A stretch of 64,000 nucleotides of DNA from Jejuia rubra (GTDB taxonomy: Bacteria > Bacteroidota > Bacteroidia > Flavobacteriales > Flavobacteriaceae). The DNA lies in NCBI RefSeq assembly GCF_042684665.1, contig NZ_JBHULY010000005.1:496001-560000 (forward strand). Reading direction: 5' to 3'. Positions 54,113 through 63,434 of this stretch are shown here, piece by piece. The notes beneath the pieces are model-generated. The model worked only from the letters and a program-made list of their open reading frames with translations, was not told the DNA's origin and did not search any database. Within the stretch, counting starts at the first letter, position 1, and every line of letters starts with the position of its first letter. A program made the position numbers and the translations under genes.

Positions 54113-55648
54113 ATGGAAGCAGAATTATTAAACGGCAGTTTTCACAAAAAGAGGTCTGAAAACGGCATTAGGAAAAGCAATGAAAAGGTAAAAATAGCCG
54201 TTGCCCATGGCGACGGTATTGGCCCCGAAATTATGGGGGCTACCCTAAAAATCCTTAAGGCAGCGGGTGCCAAAATTGAGCCTCATTTTATTGAATTGGG
54301 CGAGCAAGTGTATTTATCCGGGAATACCTCGGGCATCAAACCTGAAGCATGGGAAACTATCGGGGATGCAAAGATTATCCTGAAAGCACCTGTAACTACG
54401 CCACAAGGGAAGGGTTATAAAAGCTTGAACGTTACCTTAAGAAAATCACTTGGGCTGTTTGCCAATGTGCGTCCCGTAACGGCCTTGCATCCTTATGTAA
54501 AGACCAACTTCCCAGATATGGATGTGGTGATTGTGCGTGAAAATGAGGAGGACCTCTATGCCGGTATAGAGCATCAGCAAACAGACGACGTGGTACAATG
54601 TTTAAAGCTGATTACCCGGCCGGGTTGCGAGCGTATCGTACGTTACGCTTTTGAGTATGCTAGAGCTTTTGGCAGGAAAAAAGTGACCTGTATGATTAAG
54701 GACAATATTATGAAATTGACCGATGGACTCTTCCATAAAGTATTTTTAGAAATAGCGGCGGAATACCCGGACATCATTAACGAATCCCAGATTATTGATA
54801 TAGGCGCGGCACATCTGGCGGCCCACCCTGAGCGATATGATGTGATCGTTACTTCAAATTTATATGGGGATATTATCTCTGATATCGCGGCCGAGGTTGG
54901 AGGTTCCGTGGGCATGGCTGGTTCGGCCAACATTGGGAAAAACATTGCTATGTTTGAAGCCATCCACGGCTCTGCACCTGATATTGCAGGGCAGAATATT
55001 GCCAATCCGTCTGGGTTATTAAATGCCGCTATCAACATGTTGGCTTATATAGGTCAAACTGAAATAGCGGATAACATAAAAAATGCGTGGTTAACTACAT
55101 TGGAAGAGGGCTACCATACTGCGGACATATTTAATAACCAATACAGTATAAAAAGAGTGTCCACTAGTGAATTTGCCGATGCCATTATTGCTAGACTGGG
55201 GGAGTCCCCAGTTAAATTGCCGAAAAGTAGCATGGCCAGTGGTACTGGAAAAATCACAATTCCAGAATATAAGCGCAAAGAGGCTGAAAAGCAATTACTG
55301 GGAGTTGATGTTTTTATTGATTGGAAAGGCTCAAACCCTGAGGAAATTGGTGAAATACTTTCAAACATAAGTGTTTATAAGCTCAAGCTTAAAATGATTA
55401 CCAATAGGGGGGTTAAAGTGTACCCAAGGGGGCTAAAGGAAACCTATTGTACAGACCACTGGAGATGCCGATTTGTGGCGATGGATGCGAATATTGATAA
55501 CCCCGAACCTGTTTACGAACCCGTGGAATATGAGCAGGTCATCGCTTTATTATCAAAATTGCATAATGAAGGCATGGACGTCATAAAAACAGAAAACCTT
55601 TATGAATTCAATGGAAAGCGTGCTTTTTCATTGGGGCAAGGGGAATAA
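54113..55648 (+). CDS. icd: Isocitrate dehydrogenase (Thermus-type, with C-terminal extension)
   Basis: 511 residues. The isocitrate/isopropylmalate dehydrogenase core starts 'IAVAHGDGIGPEIM' and contains 'VIVRENEEDLYAGIEH' (substrate) and 'SNLYGDIISDIAAEVGGSVGMAGS' (metal and cofactor). After about residue 370 comes an extra domain of about 140 residues ('VDVFIDWKGSNPEEIG', 'VKVYPRGLKETYCTDHWRCRF'), as in the longer Thermus enzyme. It converts isocitrate to 2-oxoglutarate, probably with NADP. Monocistronic, with -7 box and terminator. Confidence 0.9.
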   Translation: MEAELLNGSFHKKRSENGIRKSNEKVKIAVAHGDGIGPEIMGATLKILKAAGAKIEPHFIELGEQVYLSGNTSGIKPEAWETIGDAKIILKAPVTTPQGKGYKSLNVTLRKSLGLFANVRPVTALHPYVKTNFPDMDVVIVRENEEDLYAGIEHQQTDDVVQCLKLITRPGCERIVRYAFEYARAFGRKKVTCMIKDNIMKLTDGLFHKVFLEIAAEYPDIINESQIIDIGAAHLAAHPERYDVIVTSNLYGDIISDIAAEVGGSVGMAGSANIGKNIAMFEAIHGSAPDIAGQNIANPSGLLNAAINMLAYIGQTEIADNIKNAWLTTLEEGYHTADIFNNQYSIKRVSTSEFADAIIARLGESPVKLPKSSMASGTGKITIPEYKRKEAEKQLLGVDVFIDWKGSNPEEIGEILSNISVYKLKLKMITNRGVKVYPRGLKETYCTDHWRCRFVAMDANIDNPEPVYEPVEYEQVIALLSKLHNEGMDVIKTENLYEFNGKRAFSLGQGE

Positions 55649-55697
55649 AATATTTGGTTGGTTTAGTTTAGTTAATAGTTAAATGTTGTTGTTGAAG

Positions 55698-55722
55698 ACC
55701 CATGAATTTTCATGGGTTTTCC
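55698..55722 (+). terminator. Terminator after icd
   Basis: Perfect 9-bp stem (55698-55706 with 55709-55717), 2-nt loop, T-rich tail; 49 bp past the stop. Confidence 0.8.
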
Positions 55723-55886
55723 TTTGAGTATAATTATAATTTATTTAAATGAATATTATAAAAAATATAAATAAAAATTAATCTAAAATTAATCGTAACT
55801 TTACGATGTAAGATGGTAAAAATCTTTAAAAGTTTATCTTCATAATAGATGATTTGAGTTGCTCAATAGCATGATTTCCCCTTTTG

Positions 55887-55920
55887 AAATCAGAACAAAA
55901 TCCATGATATTATCATGGAT
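55887..55920 (-). terminator. Terminator overlapping the LysR stop codon
   Basis: Perfect 10-bp stem (55900-55909 with 55911-55920) around one base; the minus strand continues with a T-rich run. The stem includes the stop codon of the LysR gene. Confidence 0.7.
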
Positions 55921-56806
55921 ATTGTTGTTTTGCAACGTCCAGAAATCCCATTAAAATGGGGTTGCGATTTTCACTATGCCAAACCATGGATAGCTCCGTT
56001 CGCTGTGGCATCATATCCAGCTCAATAAACTTTACCCCTTTAATATGGCTTGAGGTTAAAGATTTTGGAACTATGGAAATCCCAAAATTATTTTCTACCA
56101 GTTTGTAAACAGAGCTGGCATGAATAGTAAGATGGCTTACTAAGGGCGCAAAACCACTGTCACGAAAAACCTGCATGACATTATTGTAATACGATTGGCT
56201 GTATTGGGGATCAAAAAGAATAAAGGATTCTTCTTTAAGTTGGCACAAATCCTCAAAATTTGAGGTATCTAGCGGATGGTTTTTTGGTAATACCAAACAA
56301 AAGGTATCGTTCAATACACGTTTTATCTTAATGGAAGGTGGGATATGTTCCAAACGCACGAAACCGATATCAATTTTAAAATTCAACAGATCCTCAATCT
56401 GTTTTTGGTTGTCGATTTCCTTTAAGCTAAACACCACATCAGGATTTGTATCTCGGTAGTGCAATAGCAATTCTGGAATGATACGTTGCATTGCTGAGCC
56501 CACATATCCAAACTTCAGTTGACCTTTTTTGCCGTGCCCCAAAAGTTTAGTGTGGTTTAAAATATCATCAAGTTGCTTTAAGTTGATGACGAGTTCGCGC
56601 TTAAGGTATTCGCCAGCTTTGGTCAATATAACTTTCCGATTGTGTCTCTCAAAAAGTTGCACCCCCAAATCCTCCTCCATTTGTTTGATTTGTCTGCTTA
56701 AACCAGGTTGCGAAATATAGAGACGTTCGGCCGCTTTTCTAAAGTGTAGTTCATCGGCAACAGCCAAAAAATAATTCAAATGTCGATATTCCAATTGATT
56801 ACCCAT
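55913..56806 (-). CDS. LysR-family regulator, probable regulator of the hut operon
   Basis: 297 residues from the ATG at 56806; a TTG at 56815 would add three. The N-terminal winged helix-turn-helix ('LNYFLAVADELHFRKAAERLYISQPGLSRQIKQME') is followed by the periplasmic-binding-like effector domain ('FGYVGSAMQRIIPELLLHY'). It is divergent from hutH with an 83-bp gap, the classical LysR arrangement, so control of histidine degradation by histidine or urocanate is likely. This is inference from position. Its terminator overlaps the stop codon. Confidence 0.88.
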   Translation of the reverse strand: MGNQLEYRHLNYFLAVADELHFRKAAERLYISQPGLSRQIKQMEEDLGVQLFERHNRKVILTKAGEYLKRELVINLKQLDDILNHTKLLGHGKKGQLKFGYVGSAMQRIIPELLLHYRDTNPDVVFSLKEIDNQKQIEDLLNFKIDIGFVRLEHIPPSIKIKRVLNDTFCLVLPKNHPLDTSNFEDLCQLKEESFILFDPQYSQSYYNNVMQVFRDSGFAPLVSHLTIHASSVYKLVENNFGISIVPKSLTSSHIKGVKFIELDMMPQRTELSMVWHSENRNPILMGFLDVAKQQYP

Positions 56807-56856
56807 AGTTATCAAAAAGCAACATAAATAGTCTTTTTAAACATCAAAAATAGGGA

Positions 56857-56864
56857 TAACTTTG
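56857..56864 (+). promoter_or_regulatory. -7 box of the hut operon
   Basis: TAACTTTG fits TAnnTTTG exactly and lies 25 bp before the hutH start codon, in the short divergent gap where the LysR protein should bind. Confidence 0.6.
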
Positions 56865-56889
56865 TAATAATCCATTAAAAATTTTACCG

Positions 56890-58380
56890 ATGTTCCGATA
56901 TGGCATAGATGAATTAACAGTAAAAAAGGTATTCCGAATTGCCAATGGTGATTTGGAAGCAACGTTGACTTCAGAGGCAAAAGAAAAAGTCATTGCTTGT
57001 AGAAAAAAAGTTGAGGTAATTGCAAATGCCAACAAGCCCGTTTATGGTATTAACACTGGTTTTGGCCCGTTATGTGATGTTCGAATTTCAACGAACGAAA
57101 CCAATATTTTGCAAAAAAATCTGTTGCTGACGCATGCCGTTGGTGTGGGCAAGCCCATTGATAAAACACTATCCAAACTCATGATGATTTGCAAGGTGCA
57201 TTCGCTGTGCAAAGGCTATTCGGGCATTCGTTTGGAAGTCATCAAACGCATTTTATACTTTATTGAAAATGATCTTCTGCCAGTGGTGCCTGAGCAAGGT
57301 TCGGTGGGGGCCTCGGGCGATTTGGCACCATTGTCGCATCTGTTTTTGCCGTTACTTGGCGAAGGGGAATTTTGGGTAAATGATACTGTTGCTCCGGCAA
57401 AAGAAGTTTTAATTCAGCATCATTTAAAACCTATTGAGCTAAAAGCCAAAGAAGGCTTGTCCTTAATAAACGGCACCCAGTTTATTTTGGCGCACGCAGT
57501 CACTGGCCTAAAAAAAATGGAATACCTGCTGGATTTGGCCGATGTAGCAGGAGCTATGAGTATTGAGGGCTATCAAGGTAGTTCAGCCCCGTTTAAGGAT
57601 GAATTGCACAAAATCAGACCCTTTCAAGGAACTATCGAGGTGGCCGAACGCATGTTCGCGTTGCTTTACAGGTCGCAAAATGTGGATTCTCATGAAAATT
57701 GCGAGCGTGTGCAGGATCCATATTCTATGCGCTGCATTCCGCAGGTGCATGGGGCATCCCGAAATGCCTTTTATCATTTGCTGGAACTCACTGAAATCGA
57801 GTTGAATTCCGTAACCGATAACCCTATTGTGTTAAGCGATACCGAAGCCGTTTCAGGAGGGAATTTTCATGGGCAACCTTTGGCCATGGCATTGGATTAT
57901 GGTTCAATTGCCACCTCGGAACTGGGGAATATTTCAGATAGACGATGCTTTCTATTGTTAGAAGGCAAATTCGGATTGCCACGATTGTTAACTACTGGAG
58001 GAGGGCTGAATTCCGGTTTTATGATTCCGCAATATACCACTGCGGCTTTGGTTACGGAGAATAAATCCTTGTGCTTTCCTGCTTCAACCGATAGCGTGCC
58101 AACGGCATTGGGACAAGAGGATCACGTTTCCATGGGCAGTATTTCTGGTAGAAGATTCAATCAGGTTTTGGGGAATTTAGAGAAGATTTTAGCTATTGAG
58201 TTGATGTATGCGGCACAGGCATTGGAGTTTAGGAGGCCCAATACCTTTTCTGATATTATCGAAGCGAATTTTAAAATTATCCGTGAAAAAGTAGCAAGAC
58301 TAGAAGACGACCGCTTGTTGAAGGATGATATTGATGCCATGATTGAATTGGTGGCACATCAAGCTTTCATTTTAAAATAA
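56890..58380 (+). CDS. hutH: Histidine ammonia-lyase
   Basis: 496 residues. The Ala141-Ser142-Gly143 triad in 'SVGASGDLAPLSHL' forms the MIO cofactor. 'GINTGFGPL', 'YQGSSAPF' and 'RVQDPYSMRCIPQVHG' are conserved. It converts histidine to urocanate and ammonia, the first step of the pathway. First gene of hutHUIG; hutU starts 7 bp after its stop. Confidence 0.97.
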   Translation: MFRYGIDELTVKKVFRIANGDLEATLTSEAKEKVIACRKKVEVIANANKPVYGINTGFGPLCDVRISTNETNILQKNLLLTHAVGVGKPIDKTLSKLMMICKVHSLCKGYSGIRLEVIKRILYFIENDLLPVVPEQGSVGASGDLAPLSHLFLPLLGEGEFWVNDTVAPAKEVLIQHHLKPIELKAKEGLSLINGTQFILAHAVTGLKKMEYLLDLADVAGAMSIEGYQGSSAPFKDELHKIRPFQGTIEVAERMFALLYRSQNVDSHENCERVQDPYSMRCIPQVHGASRNAFYHLLELTEIELNSVTDNPIVLSDTEAVSGGNFHGQPLAMALDYGSIATSELGNISDRRCFLLLEGKFGLPRLLTTGGGLNSGFMIPQYTTAALVTENKSLCFPASTDSVPTALGQEDHVSMGSISGRRFNQVLGNLEKILAIELMYAAQALEFRRPNTFSDIIEANFKIIREKVARLEDDRLLKDDIDAMIELVAHQAFILK

Positions 58381-58387
58381 ATTGAAG

Positions 58388-60385
58388 ATGACCTTTAGAG
58401 AACAAATTTTACAAGGTTTGCCAGCTACGTTGCCAAAACCAAAGCCATATCCAAAGGGCACCAACAGAGCACCAAAACGAAAGGATGTACTGACCAAAGC
58501 CGAAAAGCAATTGGCAATTAAAAATGCATTACGCTATTTTCCAAAGGATTGGCATGAGGAATTAGCTCTAGAATTTGTGAAGGAACTTGATGAACTCGGT
58601 CGTATTTATATGTATCGCTTCAAGCCGGATTATAAAATATATGCAAGGTCAATAGATGCCTATCCAGCCAAAACACAGCAAGCGGCGGCCATTATGCTAA
58701 TGATTCAAAATAATCTCGACCCTAAAGTGGCGCAACATCCGGAGGAATTGATTACTTATGGTGGCAACGGTGCGGTATTTCAAAATTGGGCCCAATATGT
58801 GTTGACGATGCAATATTTAGCAACCATGACCGATGAGCAAACCCTGCACATGTATTCTGGTCATCCCATGGGTTTGTTTCCGTCCTCCAAAGAAGCACCG
58901 AGGGTTGTGGTGACCAACGGTATGATGATTCCCAACTACTCAAAACCAGATGATTGGGAAAAATATAATGCTTTGGGCGTAACACAATACGGACAAATGA
59001 CGGCAGGGTCGTATATGTATATCGGCCCGCAGGGCATTGTGCACGGCACCACGATAACCGTCATGAATGCCTTTCGAAAAATTCTTCCAAAAGGAGAAAC
59101 GCCTGAGGGAAAAATATTTTTAACTTCTGGCTTGGGCGGCATGAGCGGTGCGCAACCCAAAGCGGGAAATATTGCACGGTGTATCACGGTTTGTGCCGAG
59201 GTGAATGCCAAAGCTGCCAAAAAACGACATGAGCAGGGCTGGGTGGATATTTTGATACAGGATATCAATGAATTAATAGATTTTGTAAAAACTGCCCAGA
59301 CAGAAAAAGAGGTAGTATCTATTGCCTACATCGGTAATGTAGTTGAGGTTTGGGAGGAATTTGATAAGGAAAATATTTTTGTGCATGTGGGTTCGGACCA
59401 AACCTCGTTGCATATTCCTTGGACGGGAGGGTATTATCCAGTGAATTGCACCTTTGAGGAGGCAAACATTATGATAAAGGATAATCCGGTTTTGTTCAAG
59501 GAAAAAGTACGGGCATCATTAAAACGACATGCTGAAGCCATAAACAAACACGCAAAAAAAGGCACTTATTTTTTTGATTATGGGAATGCATTTTTATTGG
59601 AAGCCTCAAGGGCTGGAGCAGATGTGATGGCTAAAAACGGCATTGACTTTAAATATCCATCCTACGTACAGGATATTTTAGGCCCGATGTGTTTTGATTA
59701 CGGTTTTGGGCCATTTCGTTGGGTGTGTACTTCAGGAAACCCCCAAGATTTGGATAAAACGGACCAGATAGCCTTGGAAGTTTTGCAAAGCATTAAAGGG
59801 AATGCTCCAAAAGACATACAGTTACAAATGCAGGACAATATCACATGGATAACAAATGCGAAACTAAATAAATTGGTAGTTGGCTCGCAGGCACGTATAT
59901 TGTATGCTGATGCCGAGGGGCGTTCAAAAATTGCTTTGGCATTTAATAAAGCTATTGCTAACGGAGAAATTGGCCCAGTGGTTTTGGGTAGGGATCATCA
60001 CGATGTAAGCGGTACGGATTCCCCTTACAGGGAAACCTCAAATATTTATGATGGTAGTAAATTTACAGCAGATATGGCCATCCATAATGTGATTGGGGAT
60101 AGTTTTAGAGGTGCTACTTGGGTGTCCATCCACAATGGTGGCGGAGTGGGTTGGGGCGAAGTCATTAATGGTGGATTTGGTATGCTGTTGGACGGCACTA
60201 AAGAAGCAGAAAACCGACTTAAGAATATGTTATTTTACGATGTAAATAATGGAATTTCCAGACGAAGCTGGGCCAGAAATGAAGGCGCCCATTTTGCCAT
60301 AAAACGAGAAATGGAGCGTACCCCAAATCTGAAGGTAACCCTGCCGAATTTAGTAGAAGACTCAATATTAGAACAGCTTTTTTAA
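58388..60385 (+). CDS. hutU: Urocanate hydratase
   Basis: 665 residues from the ATG at 58388; a TTG at 58382 is also in frame. This exceeds the about 555 residues of the Pseudomonas enzyme; the longer form occurs in Bacteroidota. 'GGNGAVFQNWAQY', 'SGLGGMSGAQPKAG' and 'DYGFGPFRWVCTSG' (tight NAD site) are present. It hydrates urocanate to imidazolonepropionate. Its stop overlaps the hutI start by one base. Confidence 0.96.
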   Translation: MTFREQILQGLPATLPKPKPYPKGTNRAPKRKDVLTKAEKQLAIKNALRYFPKDWHEELALEFVKELDELGRIYMYRFKPDYKIYARSIDAYPAKTQQAAAIMLMIQNNLDPKVAQHPEELITYGGNGAVFQNWAQYVLTMQYLATMTDEQTLHMYSGHPMGLFPSSKEAPRVVVTNGMMIPNYSKPDDWEKYNALGVTQYGQMTAGSYMYIGPQGIVHGTTITVMNAFRKILPKGETPEGKIFLTSGLGGMSGAQPKAGNIARCITVCAEVNAKAAKKRHEQGWVDILIQDINELIDFVKTAQTEKEVVSIAYIGNVVEVWEEFDKENIFVHVGSDQTSLHIPWTGGYYPVNCTFEEANIMIKDNPVLFKEKVRASLKRHAEAINKHAKKGTYFFDYGNAFLLEASRAGADVMAKNGIDFKYPSYVQDILGPMCFDYGFGPFRWVCTSGNPQDLDKTDQIALEVLQSIKGNAPKDIQLQMQDNITWITNAKLNKLVVGSQARILYADAEGRSKIALAFNKAIANGEIGPVVLGRDHHDVSGTDSPYRETSNIYDGSKFTADMAIHNVIGDSFRGATWVSIHNGGGVGWGEVINGGFGMLLDGTKEAENRLKNMLFYDVNNGISRRSWARNEGAHFAIKREMERTPNLKVTLPNLVEDSILEQLF

Positions 60386-61623
60386 TGACAATTCTATTCA
60401 AAAACATAAAAGAATTATTGCAGGTTAGGGAAGAACGAATTGATTTTGTTTCGGGTGCGGATATGGCCGTTTTGCCAACTATCAAAAACGCATATTTGCT
60501 GGTAAAAAATGGCAACATTGAAGATTTTGGTGCAATGGAAAATTGCCCTAAAATTGAAGCCGATAAAACCATAGATGCTACTGGAAAAATGGTATTGCCA
60601 AGCTGGTGCGATTCACATACCCATATAGTGTACGCTGGCCATCGAGAAACTGAATTTGTGGATAGGATAAAAGGGTTATCGTATCAAGAAATCGCCAAAC
60701 GCGGTGGCGGGATATTAAATTCAGCAATACAACTCCAAAAAACCTCAGCAGAAGATTTGTACCAACAAAGCAAAGTTCGATTGGATGAAGTGGTCAAATT
60801 AGGTACGGGTGCTATTGAAATCAAATCGGGATACGGGTTAACCCTGGATGCCGAATTGAAAATGTTGCGGGTCATTAAACGCCTTAAAGAGGATTATTCC
60901 ATTCCAATTAAAGCAACGTTTTTAGGGGCACACGCGCTTCCAAAGGCATTCAAAACCAATAAAAAAGGCTATCTGAAATTGTTAATTGAAGATATGATTC
61001 CAAGGGTTGCCAAGGAGGGTTTGGCCGAGTTTATCGATGTGTTTTGCGAAACGGGTTATTTTTCGGTAGAAGATACAGATACAATTTTAAAAGCTGGAAG
61101 ACAATTTGGATTGAAACCTAAAATTCATGTGAATCAATTTACCGCAATTGGGGGCGTGCAGATTGGCGTAAAATACGATGTCCTTTCGGTTGACCATCTT
61201 GAGGAAATGCGGGATGAGGATATTCAATCATTAAAAAATACACGTACGATGCCCGTTGCGCTTCCGGGGTGTTCCTATTTTTTGGGGATCCCATATACCC
61301 CTGCCCGAAAAATGATGGATGCCGGATTGCCCTTGGCATTGGCTACAGATTACAATCCGGGTTCGGCCCCATCGGGTAATATGAATTTTGCAGTGTCTTC
61401 GGCTTGCGTCAAAATGAAAATGACACCTGAAGAGGCCATTAACGCTAGTACCATAAATGGGGCTTATGCCATGGGGCTTCAAGATGAAGTAGGATCTATT
61501 ACCAAAGGAAAATGGGCTAATCTAATTTTAACAAGGCCAATACCGTCTTATAGTTATATCCCCTATGCCTTCGGCTCAAATCATATTGAAAAGGTGTATT
61601 TGAAAGGAAAAGAAATAGTATGA
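60385..61623 (+). CDS. hutI: Imidazolonepropionase
   Basis: 412 residues, amidohydrolase fold. Metal site 'CDSHTHIVYAGHRETEF', 'GGGILNS', 'FLGAHALP', 'VDHLEEM' and 'LATDYNPGSAPSGN'. It opens imidazolonepropionate to formiminoglutamate. One-base overlap with hutU and four-base overlap (ATGA) with hutG show tight coupling. Confidence 0.97.
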   Translation: MTILFKNIKELLQVREERIDFVSGADMAVLPTIKNAYLLVKNGNIEDFGAMENCPKIEADKTIDATGKMVLPSWCDSHTHIVYAGHRETEFVDRIKGLSYQEIAKRGGGILNSAIQLQKTSAEDLYQQSKVRLDEVVKLGTGAIEIKSGYGLTLDAELKMLRVIKRLKEDYSIPIKATFLGAHALPKAFKTNKKGYLKLLIEDMIPRVAKEGLAEFIDVFCETGYFSVEDTDTILKAGRQFGLKPKIHVNQFTAIGGVQIGVKYDVLSVDHLEEMRDEDIQSLKNTRTMPVALPGCSYFLGIPYTPARKMMDAGLPLALATDYNPGSAPSGNMNFAVSSACVKMKMTPEEAINASTINGAYAMGLQDEVGSITKGKWANLILTRPIPSYSYIPYAFGSNHIEKVYLKGKEIV

Positions 61624-62591
61624 CCATGTTTGCTGATCTCAATATTACATATCGACCCGGAGATAAATCAGATTGGAAAGGAAGACCGACCAGTCAGGAT
61701 TTAGGGGCACAATATTGGTATCAAGCAATTCAATGTGAAGATATAAGACGAATTGGCAAGGATACCTCGGGTTTCGGAATTATTGGCTATGCCTGTGATG
61801 AAGGCGTAAAGCGGAATTTGGGGAGGCCGGGAGCTAAGGATGGTTCAGGGCGCTTAAGGACGAAATTAGGAGGTGTGCCTGTTCACTTTGAAAACAAAAA
61901 AGTCATTGACTTTGGAGATGTTATCTGTAATGACAATGATTTGGAATCCTGTCGGGAAGCATTTTCAAAAAGTATTGCGACACTGATTTCAAATAATGTA
62001 TTTCCCATCGGAATTGGAGGAGGACACGATATGGCCTTTGCACATTATAAGGGGTTGAAAGATGCCTTCCCAGATAAGCGCATCGGTATTATTAATTTTG
62101 ATGCTCACTTCGATTTACGCCCTGTGGAACATCAGCCCAACTCTGGAACGCCTTTCTATCAAATTCTTCAGCAGTATGATAATGTGGATTATCTCCCTAT
62201 TGGTATTCAAAAGCAATCCAATACAAAAGAGTTGTTTGAAATAGCGAAAAAGTTCAATGTCGAATTCATGTTGCACGATGAGCTCTATTCAAAAAAGGGT
62301 ATCAAACAACTTTATAAAAAATTACGCAGAATCATGGACAATAATGATTATTTGTATGTCACCATTGATATGGATGGTTTTGCCTCGGCTTATGCACCTG
62401 GAGTTAGCGCGCCTTCGCCATTAGGTTTTACGCCGCAATTCGTTTTCGAAACATTAAAGGTTCTTTTAAAAAGCAAAAAGGTAATGTCCTTTGATATTGC
62501 AGAGCTTAATCCGCAGTTTGATAGGGATGCACAAACGCCGCTATTGGCTTCAAGATTGGTGGATTTTATGGTTGCAAATCATTTTTCTTAA
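61620..62591 (+). CDS. hutG: Formimidoylglutamase (arginase family)
   Basis: 323 residues. Manganese-site motifs 'GIGGGHDMAFAHY', 'NFDAHFDLRP' and 'TIDMDGFASAYAPGVSAPSP' are complete. In this position it hydrolyses formiminoglutamate to glutamate and formamide, closing the pathway. The overlap with hutI and context favour HutG over agmatinase or arginase. No glutamate formiminotransferase, the alternative last step, is encoded nearby. Confidence 0.93.
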   Translation: MTMFADLNITYRPGDKSDWKGRPTSQDLGAQYWYQAIQCEDIRRIGKDTSGFGIIGYACDEGVKRNLGRPGAKDGSGRLRTKLGGVPVHFENKKVIDFGDVICNDNDLESCREAFSKSIATLISNNVFPIGIGGGHDMAFAHYKGLKDAFPDKRIGIINFDAHFDLRPVEHQPNSGTPFYQILQQYDNVDYLPIGIQKQSNTKELFEIAKKFNVEFMLHDELYSKKGIKQLYKKLRRIMDNNDYLYVTIDMDGFASAYAPGVSAPSPLGFTPQFVFETLKVLLKSKKVMSFDIAELNPQFDRDAQTPLLASRLVDFMVANHFS

Positions 62592-62720
62592 GATTCCAAG
62601 ACCAATTGTCTAATTTCTCTATGTAATACTTGTCGATTTTGTCAAAAAGCTAATACGGTCATCGCTTTTTTTCGATTTAGATAAAAGCACTCTGAAAAAG
62701 CTTGAAAGGTATCACATTTA

Positions 62721-62751
62721 TTGTTAAATGGGCTGTCAATCCATACCTTTG
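62721..62751 (+). promoter_or_regulatory. Near-consensus promoter of ppa
   Basis: TTG (62721-62723), 20 bp spacer, TACCTTTG (62744-62751). This is the best match to the Bacteroidota TTG / TAnnTTTG promoter in the window. It places the transcript start after about 62756, so the ppa start codon must be 62764 or 62770. Confidence 0.75.
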
Positions 62752-62763
62752 CGGCCTAAATCT

Positions 62764-63300
62764 ATGACTATGGCTAAAAATAAAAATGAATTGACCTTTG
62801 ACGTATTGATCGAAATACCGAAAGGCAGCAGAAATAAATACGAATACGATTTTACATTAAATAAAATTAGGTTTGACCGTACATTGTTTTCGTCGATGAT
62901 GTATCCCGGAGATTATGGATTCATTCCAGAGACGTTAGCATTAGATCAAGATCCTCTGGACGTTTTGGTGCTTTCTACTGAACCGTCCTATCCGATGGTG
63001 GTTATGGAAGTGAGGCCAATTGGCGTGTTCCACATGACCGATGAGAAAGGGCCAGATGAGAAAATCATCTGTGTTCCGGTGACCGATCCTGTATGGAGCC
63101 ACCGAAGTGACATACACGATTTGAACCCACATAGGCTAAAGGAAATAGAGCATTTTTTCCAAGTATATAAGGACCTTGAGAAGAAAAAGGTAGATACAGG
63201 TGGATGGAGCAATGCTGAGGAAGCTCGTAAAATTTATCATGAGTGCGTAAAGCGTTATGAAGAAAGTGAGCATAAGAAAAAGCGTACTTTTGTAATCTAA
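62764..63300 (+). CDS. ppa: Inorganic pyrophosphatase (family I, soluble)
   Basis: 178 residues from the ATG at 62764. The frame extends to an ATG at 62728, but that lies inside the promoter. A further ATG at 62770 is possible. 'IEIPKGSRNKYEYD', 'MMYPGDYGFIPETL' and the signature D-x-D-P-L-D ('LDQDPLDVLV') are present. It hydrolyses pyrophosphate in the cytoplasm. It is followed by a terminator and then by the membrane pyrophosphatase gene, so both enzyme types for the same substrate are neighbours. Confidence 0.95.
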   Translation: MTMAKNKNELTFDVLIEIPKGSRNKYEYDFTLNKIRFDRTLFSSMMYPGDYGFIPETLALDQDPLDVLVLSTEPSYPMVVMEVRPIGVFHMTDEKGPDEKIICVPVTDPVWSHRSDIHDLNPHRLKEIEHFFQVYKDLEKKKVDTGGWSNAEEARKIYHECVKRYEESEHKKKRTFVI

Positions 63301-63334
63301 TTGTCAAATTGATAATTTATCGCAAAAAAAATTG

Positions 63335-63365
63335 AACCATCTTTAATCAAAGGTGGTTTTTTTTA
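63335..63365 (+). terminator. Terminator between ppa and hppA
   Basis: 10-bp stem with one G-T pair (63335-63344 with 63349-63358), 4-nt loop, then T tract. Confidence 0.82.
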
Positions 63366-63380
63366 TCACATAGATTTTCC

Positions 63381-63388
63381 TATTTTTG
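63381..63388 (+). promoter_or_regulatory. -7 box of hppA
   Basis: TATTTTTG matches TAnnTTTG exactly, 46 bp before the hppA start codon and just after the ppa terminator, so hppA has its own promoter. Confidence 0.6.
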
Positions 63389-63434
63389 GCGACATTGAAA
63401 AAAATCTATTAACCAAAAACTAACTAATAATCAG

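Noticed and set aside
54643..55038. Minus-strand frame of 131 codons within icd
   Set aside because: Antisense to a well-conserved part of isocitrate dehydrogenase; no recognisable domain.
62728..62763. Upstream ATG giving a 190-residue pyrophosphatase
   Set aside because: It lies inside the near-consensus promoter, upstream of the expected transcript start, and adds residues not seen in the family.
39427..63317. Identical 14-bp string at 39427-39440 and 63304-63317
   Set aside because: AT-rich and short; two copies in 64 kb can occur by chance and the contexts differ.
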